In this document: one piece after another, positions 61,006 to 64,000 of the stretch
Numbering within the stretch: position 1 is the first letter of the stretch
Layout of the letters: every line of letters starts with the position of its first letter
Source of the DNA: Butyrivibrio sp.
Lineage (GTDB): Bacteria > Bacillota > Clostridia > Lachnospirales > Lachnospiraceae
DNA length: 64,000 nt
Assembly: GCA_015056575.1 (NCBI GenBank)
Contig: SVGA01000021.1
Span: forward strand, 1 to 64,000
Direction of reading: 5' to 3'
Translations under genes and position numbers: made by a program
Notes under the pieces: model-generated
Seen by the model: the letters and a program-made list of their open reading frames with translations, nothing else
Told to the model about the DNA's origin: nothing
Database searches by the model: none

Positions 61006-64000
61006 ATGCGCAGTAATGAAATTGTTCGCGCAAAAAACTACATAAAAAAGCATGAGCGCCGCAAAAGGTGGATCGCCTTTGCACTGTGTCTGTCTCTTTT
61101 GACAGGGACACTTACCATGTACGGCCTAAACAAGCCCGCCACGGCCATGACCGCGGATGGGGCAAAAAAGCTTGGCGTTGTTCTTGAGACTGCAAACTCT
61201 GAGTTCGAGGAAGGCCTCATCGAAGAGACATTGCAGAACAAGGAGAGCAGCGAGGCCGGAGAGAGTCAGGATCCTGAGGATGGTATATCCAAGGGAACGG
61301 ATGCAGAAGGTACTTCTGAAGTGACCGGGGGCAGTGACAATGCCGGTGGTAATCCCGACGAGGGAAAAGAAATAGCGGCTGAAGGCGAAGAATCCGAGGA
61401 TAGCAGCAAATCCAACGAGACGGCCGAAACTGATCCGGAATCCGGGACTGAGGAAGAAGGTAAAGCGGAAGACGCGGAGGCTGATGAGATTATCGCAGAT
61501 GATGATAGTGACTCCGAAGAGACATCTGACAGCAAAAACGGTGAAGCAGGCAATGTCAACGACAAGACATACTTTGTGGCTGAGTGTGGAGATATAAAAG
61601 TAGAGGCCAGGGTTTCAAATCCTGAGGTATTCCCTGCAGGAATCGCTCTTAAAGCAGGTATTTTAGACAGCAGAACCGAAGGCTATAACTACGATGCATA
61701 CATGGAAGCCTTGAATGCAGCGGATGCATCCGAGTATACGGAAGATAACACCATTCTTCTGGATATAGCATTCATGTTAGACGGTGTTGAATATGAACCG
61801 GAGAACAGTTCCGTTTCTGTAAAGATAGAGTTTACGGATAGCAGGATCACAGATGAGCTTAAGGCAAGCAGTCCGGATGAACTCGTGCTTGTACACCTTC
61901 CCGTGGATTCACTGGTTATGGATAAAGTGGATTCCACAGAAGAGGCTACGGATATCACAGCCGATGATATTACTGTTGAGTCGATGACTCTTGGTGACGT
62001 TGTCCTTGGCGAGGACAAGGATACGGTATCTTTTGAGGCTGATTCTTTTTCCGTATATGCGCTGTCCAAGATGATAACCAGAAGTGATGATAAATATACC
62101 TGGAGCGGAGAGGGACTCAAAGATAATTCCGCACCTGCCATCATAGAAAGCCTCGGTAATGCCATTTATTTCGGTGTTGTTGCCGATTACTTTACAGCAG
62201 AGAGGCATTTTGAAGCTAACGTTGCTGTTAATACTCTTAGCGGAGTTCCTGAGGATACGCTGTTTGACTACGGCAACTACATAAAGTCGGAGGAGTATGC
62301 GACCTATCAGGTTGAGGTGACCAAGAAGTCCAATGTCCCCGGAACCTTCAGTTTCGGTATCTTTGACAACAAGGACGGAACGGGAACCCCCCTTAGGACA
62401 TTTGATATTGAGGCTACAGAATTTACTGACGGAATGTACACGGGAAGCATTTTGCTGGATGATTTTACCGGACAAAAGGGCGACCTCTATGTATATGAGT
62501 ATGATTCTTCAGGGCGGGTTGTCACGGATTCCTGGATTGACGGATCCTATGAAGTTGAATACAGCAGTGTCTTCAATGCCGGAAATGATGCCACTGATGC
62601 ACTTCTTAGCAGCTATGTGACAAACGGAGGATCGATCAGCGATTCAACTTTGCTATCGGCTCTGCATCCCGGATCTTCTATATATTACCCCACATCCACG
62701 GGATATATGAAGGTCACCAATATCAATGACGATTACCTTGAAAAGACACCTATGGAAGGTAAGATACCGGTAAAGGCGGGAGACCTGTTGTCAAATGCAG
62801 CTGAGCTGTCAAAGGTTTTGCCTTATGCAACAGTTTCAGACACCGTTGATGTTCTGAATGTTGTGGCCACCACAGGGGATTTCATGACCGATCTGTACAA
62901 TGCCGGTAAGGCTAAGTATGGCTGGACAGATCAGAATGATGTTCAGAATAGGGAGAAGGGAGTAAAGATTCCCGATGGTAAGATCCTTGTTATAAATCTT
63001 GATCTTACCCAATATGCGAATTCCTCATATTCCACGACACATTTTGTTATCAACGGCAAGAACAGCGGTGATCTTGATTTTGACCAGGTATGCGGACGGG
63101 TTATCATCAATCCTGTAGTGGATACAGGGAACGGTGTTTTCAGTCCATACGCAGGAACTTTTGAACCCTTACAGGCTGTCGGAACGGTCCTTGCGCCTTA
63201 TGCAACCGTGATCGAGCATGAGGTCAACGGCTCTGTTATCGGTAAAAATGTTTCCATAGGAAACGGTGAGATCCATAAAACCACCCTTATAAGCTACCTG
63301 AAGATCAAGGGAAGGGTCGGCGTTGTAAACAAGAATGACAGACCTAAAGGCAAGATTGTTAAAAAGTGGGATGGTGTAAAACCTTCATACGGATATATCT
63401 ACGCCTATGTCTGTGCGAGGACCCTTGGATATTCCACTAAGTCCGGAGACAGTAAGTATAAGGACCTTCCGGAATACAGTTTCCTGGTGGAACTTAATGA
63501 GAGCAATAACTGGACAGCGGAGATAACTTTCCCCAAGGATTACTACAATGACATCGAGGATGAAAATCATAAGATCATCTACAGAGTTGTGGAGATCGAT
63601 GACGTAAAAGAGGATGGCGTAAGCAGATATTCAAGGCAGGAGCTGGAGACTATTCTCAAGAACATCGAGGATCCAAAAAGAAAGAGTAATACCGAGGGCG
63701 GAATACTCATATACGATGATAAAGAGTATGAGGGAATCGACGGAGTTACATATAAGGTAACCTATGATTCCAACAGCCCCGAAAAGACCGGATACAGTTC
63801 GACCCAGAGAATCATCTACTATGCCGGAGACAATACAGATACCTATGAAGTAAAAATCACCAATTCGGTAAAAGAGGAAAAGCCATACACATTGGAAGTT
63901 CTTAAGTATGTAGACGGTAAGGCTGCAACCTCGGATCAGACATTCTCATTCACATTAAAGTACTGGGATGCGGATAAGCTGCAGTGGCAGGTTCTTGCTA
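61006..64000 (+). CDS. Large surface protein with choice-of-anchor A and Cna-B-like domains (3' truncated)
   Basis: 998 codons open to the window end from ATG 61006, with CAGGAG upstream. An N-terminal hydrophobic segment (~21-48) acts as signal peptide. A very acidic Glu/Asp/Ser/Gly linker covers ~70-185. A beta domain with VYALSK end (~185-345) is followed by a choice-of-anchor A-type domain (IYFGVVADYFTAERHFEANV, HFVINGKNSG, GTVLAPYATV, GEIH). A Cna-B-like domain follows from ~760 (KGKIVKKWDG), and another begins near the end (LEVLKYVDGKAA). This is a pilin or adhesin architecture; a sortase motif, if any, lies beyond the window. Confidence 0.9.
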   Translation, partial: MRSNEIVRAKNYIKKHERRKRWIAFALCLSLLTGTLTMYGLNKPATAMTADGAKKLGVVLETANSEFEEGLIEETLQNKESSEAGESQDPEDGISKGTDAEGTSEVTGGSDNAGGNPDEGKEIAAEGEESEDSSKSNETAETDPESGTEEEGKAEDAEADEIIADDDSDSEETSDSKNGEAGNVNDKTYFVAECGDIKVEARVSNPEVFPAGIALKAGILDSRTEGYNYDAYMEALNAADASEYTEDNTILLDIAFMLDGVEYEPENSSVSVKIEFTDSRITDELKASSPDELVLVHLPVDSLVMDKVDSTEEATDITADDITVESMTLGDVVLGEDKDTVSFEADSFSVYALSKMITRSDDKYTWSGEGLKDNSAPAIIESLGNAIYFGVVADYFTAERHFEANVAVNTLSGVPEDTLFDYGNYIKSEEYATYQVEVTKKSNVPGTFSFGIFDNKDGTGTPLRTFDIEATEFTDGMYTGSILLDDFTGQKGDLYVYEYDSSGRVVTDSWIDGSYEVEYSSVFNAGNDATDALLSSYVTNGGSISDSTLLSALHPGSSIYYPTSTGYMKVTNINDDYLEKTPMEGKIPVKAGDLLSNAAELSKVLPYATVSDTVDVLNVVATTGDFMTDLYNAGKAKYGWTDQNDVQNREKGVKIPDGKILVINLDLTQYANSSYSTTHFVINGKNSGDLDFDQVCGRVIINPVVDTGNGVFSPYAGTFEPLQAVGTVLAPYATVIEHEVNGSVIGKNVSIGNGEIHKTTLISYLKIKGRVGVVNKNDRPKGKIVKKWDGVKPSYGYIYAYVCARTLGYSTKSGDSKYKDLPEYSFLVELNESNNWTAEITFPKDYYNDIEDENHKIIYRVVEIDDVKEDGVSRYSRQELETILKNIEDPKRKSNTEGGILIYDDKEYEGIDGVTYKVTYDSNSPEKTGYSSTQRIIYYAGDNTDTYEVKITNSVKEEKPYTLEVLKYVDGKAATSDQTFSFTLKYWDADKLQWQVLA

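Overview
The window looks like a chromosomal segment of an anaerobic Gram-positive Clostridia, most likely a Lachnospiraceae (Butyrivibrio-like) bacterium. The evidence is strong AGGAGG-type ribosome binding sites, many Rho-independent terminators, ClpC, a YesM/YesN-type sensor pair, an MglBAC sugar importer, an [FeFe] hydrogenase, an ECF vitamin-type transporter and a sigma-D-type flagellar promoter. This assignment is inference from gene content; no rRNA is present.

Layout. 1-9623: the tail of an unknown gene, a hairpin tandem array, a membrane diguanylate cyclase, a large anchored surface protein, and an amino-acid-permease/histidine-kinase fusion translationally coupled to a cytoplasmic GH5 glycosidase. 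9584-11377 (minus): an operon of a small protein, a YczE-like membrane protein and an AraC regulator. 11509-19995: larB, an NMT1-type ABC importer, a variant [FeFe] hydrogenase, a hybrid kinase and a two-receiver protein. 20011-25647: pyrimidine (pyrF, pyrE) and purine (purE, purM, purN, purD) synthesis, leading into an SH3-domain membrane protein. 27220-32216: a GntR regulator, clpC, a small conserved protein and radA. 32413-34762: three exported proteins, two with transglutaminase-like folds.

35020-49017 is a sugar-response region. It starts with mglB, mglA and mglC, separated by an internal terminator. It is followed by an HAD phosphatase, a double-glycine zinc-ribbon peptide, an 11-unit palindrome array, and then a YesN/YesM regulator-sensor pair with two dedicated sugar-binding proteins. 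One of those is fused to an RsiV/DUF3298-like domain. 49018-51397 holds a predicted PD-(D/E)XK nuclease flanked on both sides by related palindrome clusters, and a tRNA-Pro(AGG).

51398-64000: a tail-anchored protein, an EAL phosphodiesterase, an ECF transporter (S, double ATPase, T), serine acetyltransferase, a lone flgE with a sigma-D promoter, and an operon of a coiled-coil protein, signal peptidase I and a large choice-of-anchor/Cna-B surface protein behind a structured 250-nt leader.

The most unusual feature is three families of 35-38 bp imperfect palindromes (119-393, 40388-40957, 49235-50836). They share one architecture, two arms of about 12 bp around a centre of about 13 bp, but each family has its own arm sequence. 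Two of the families repeat at 53-55 bp, close to five helical turns.
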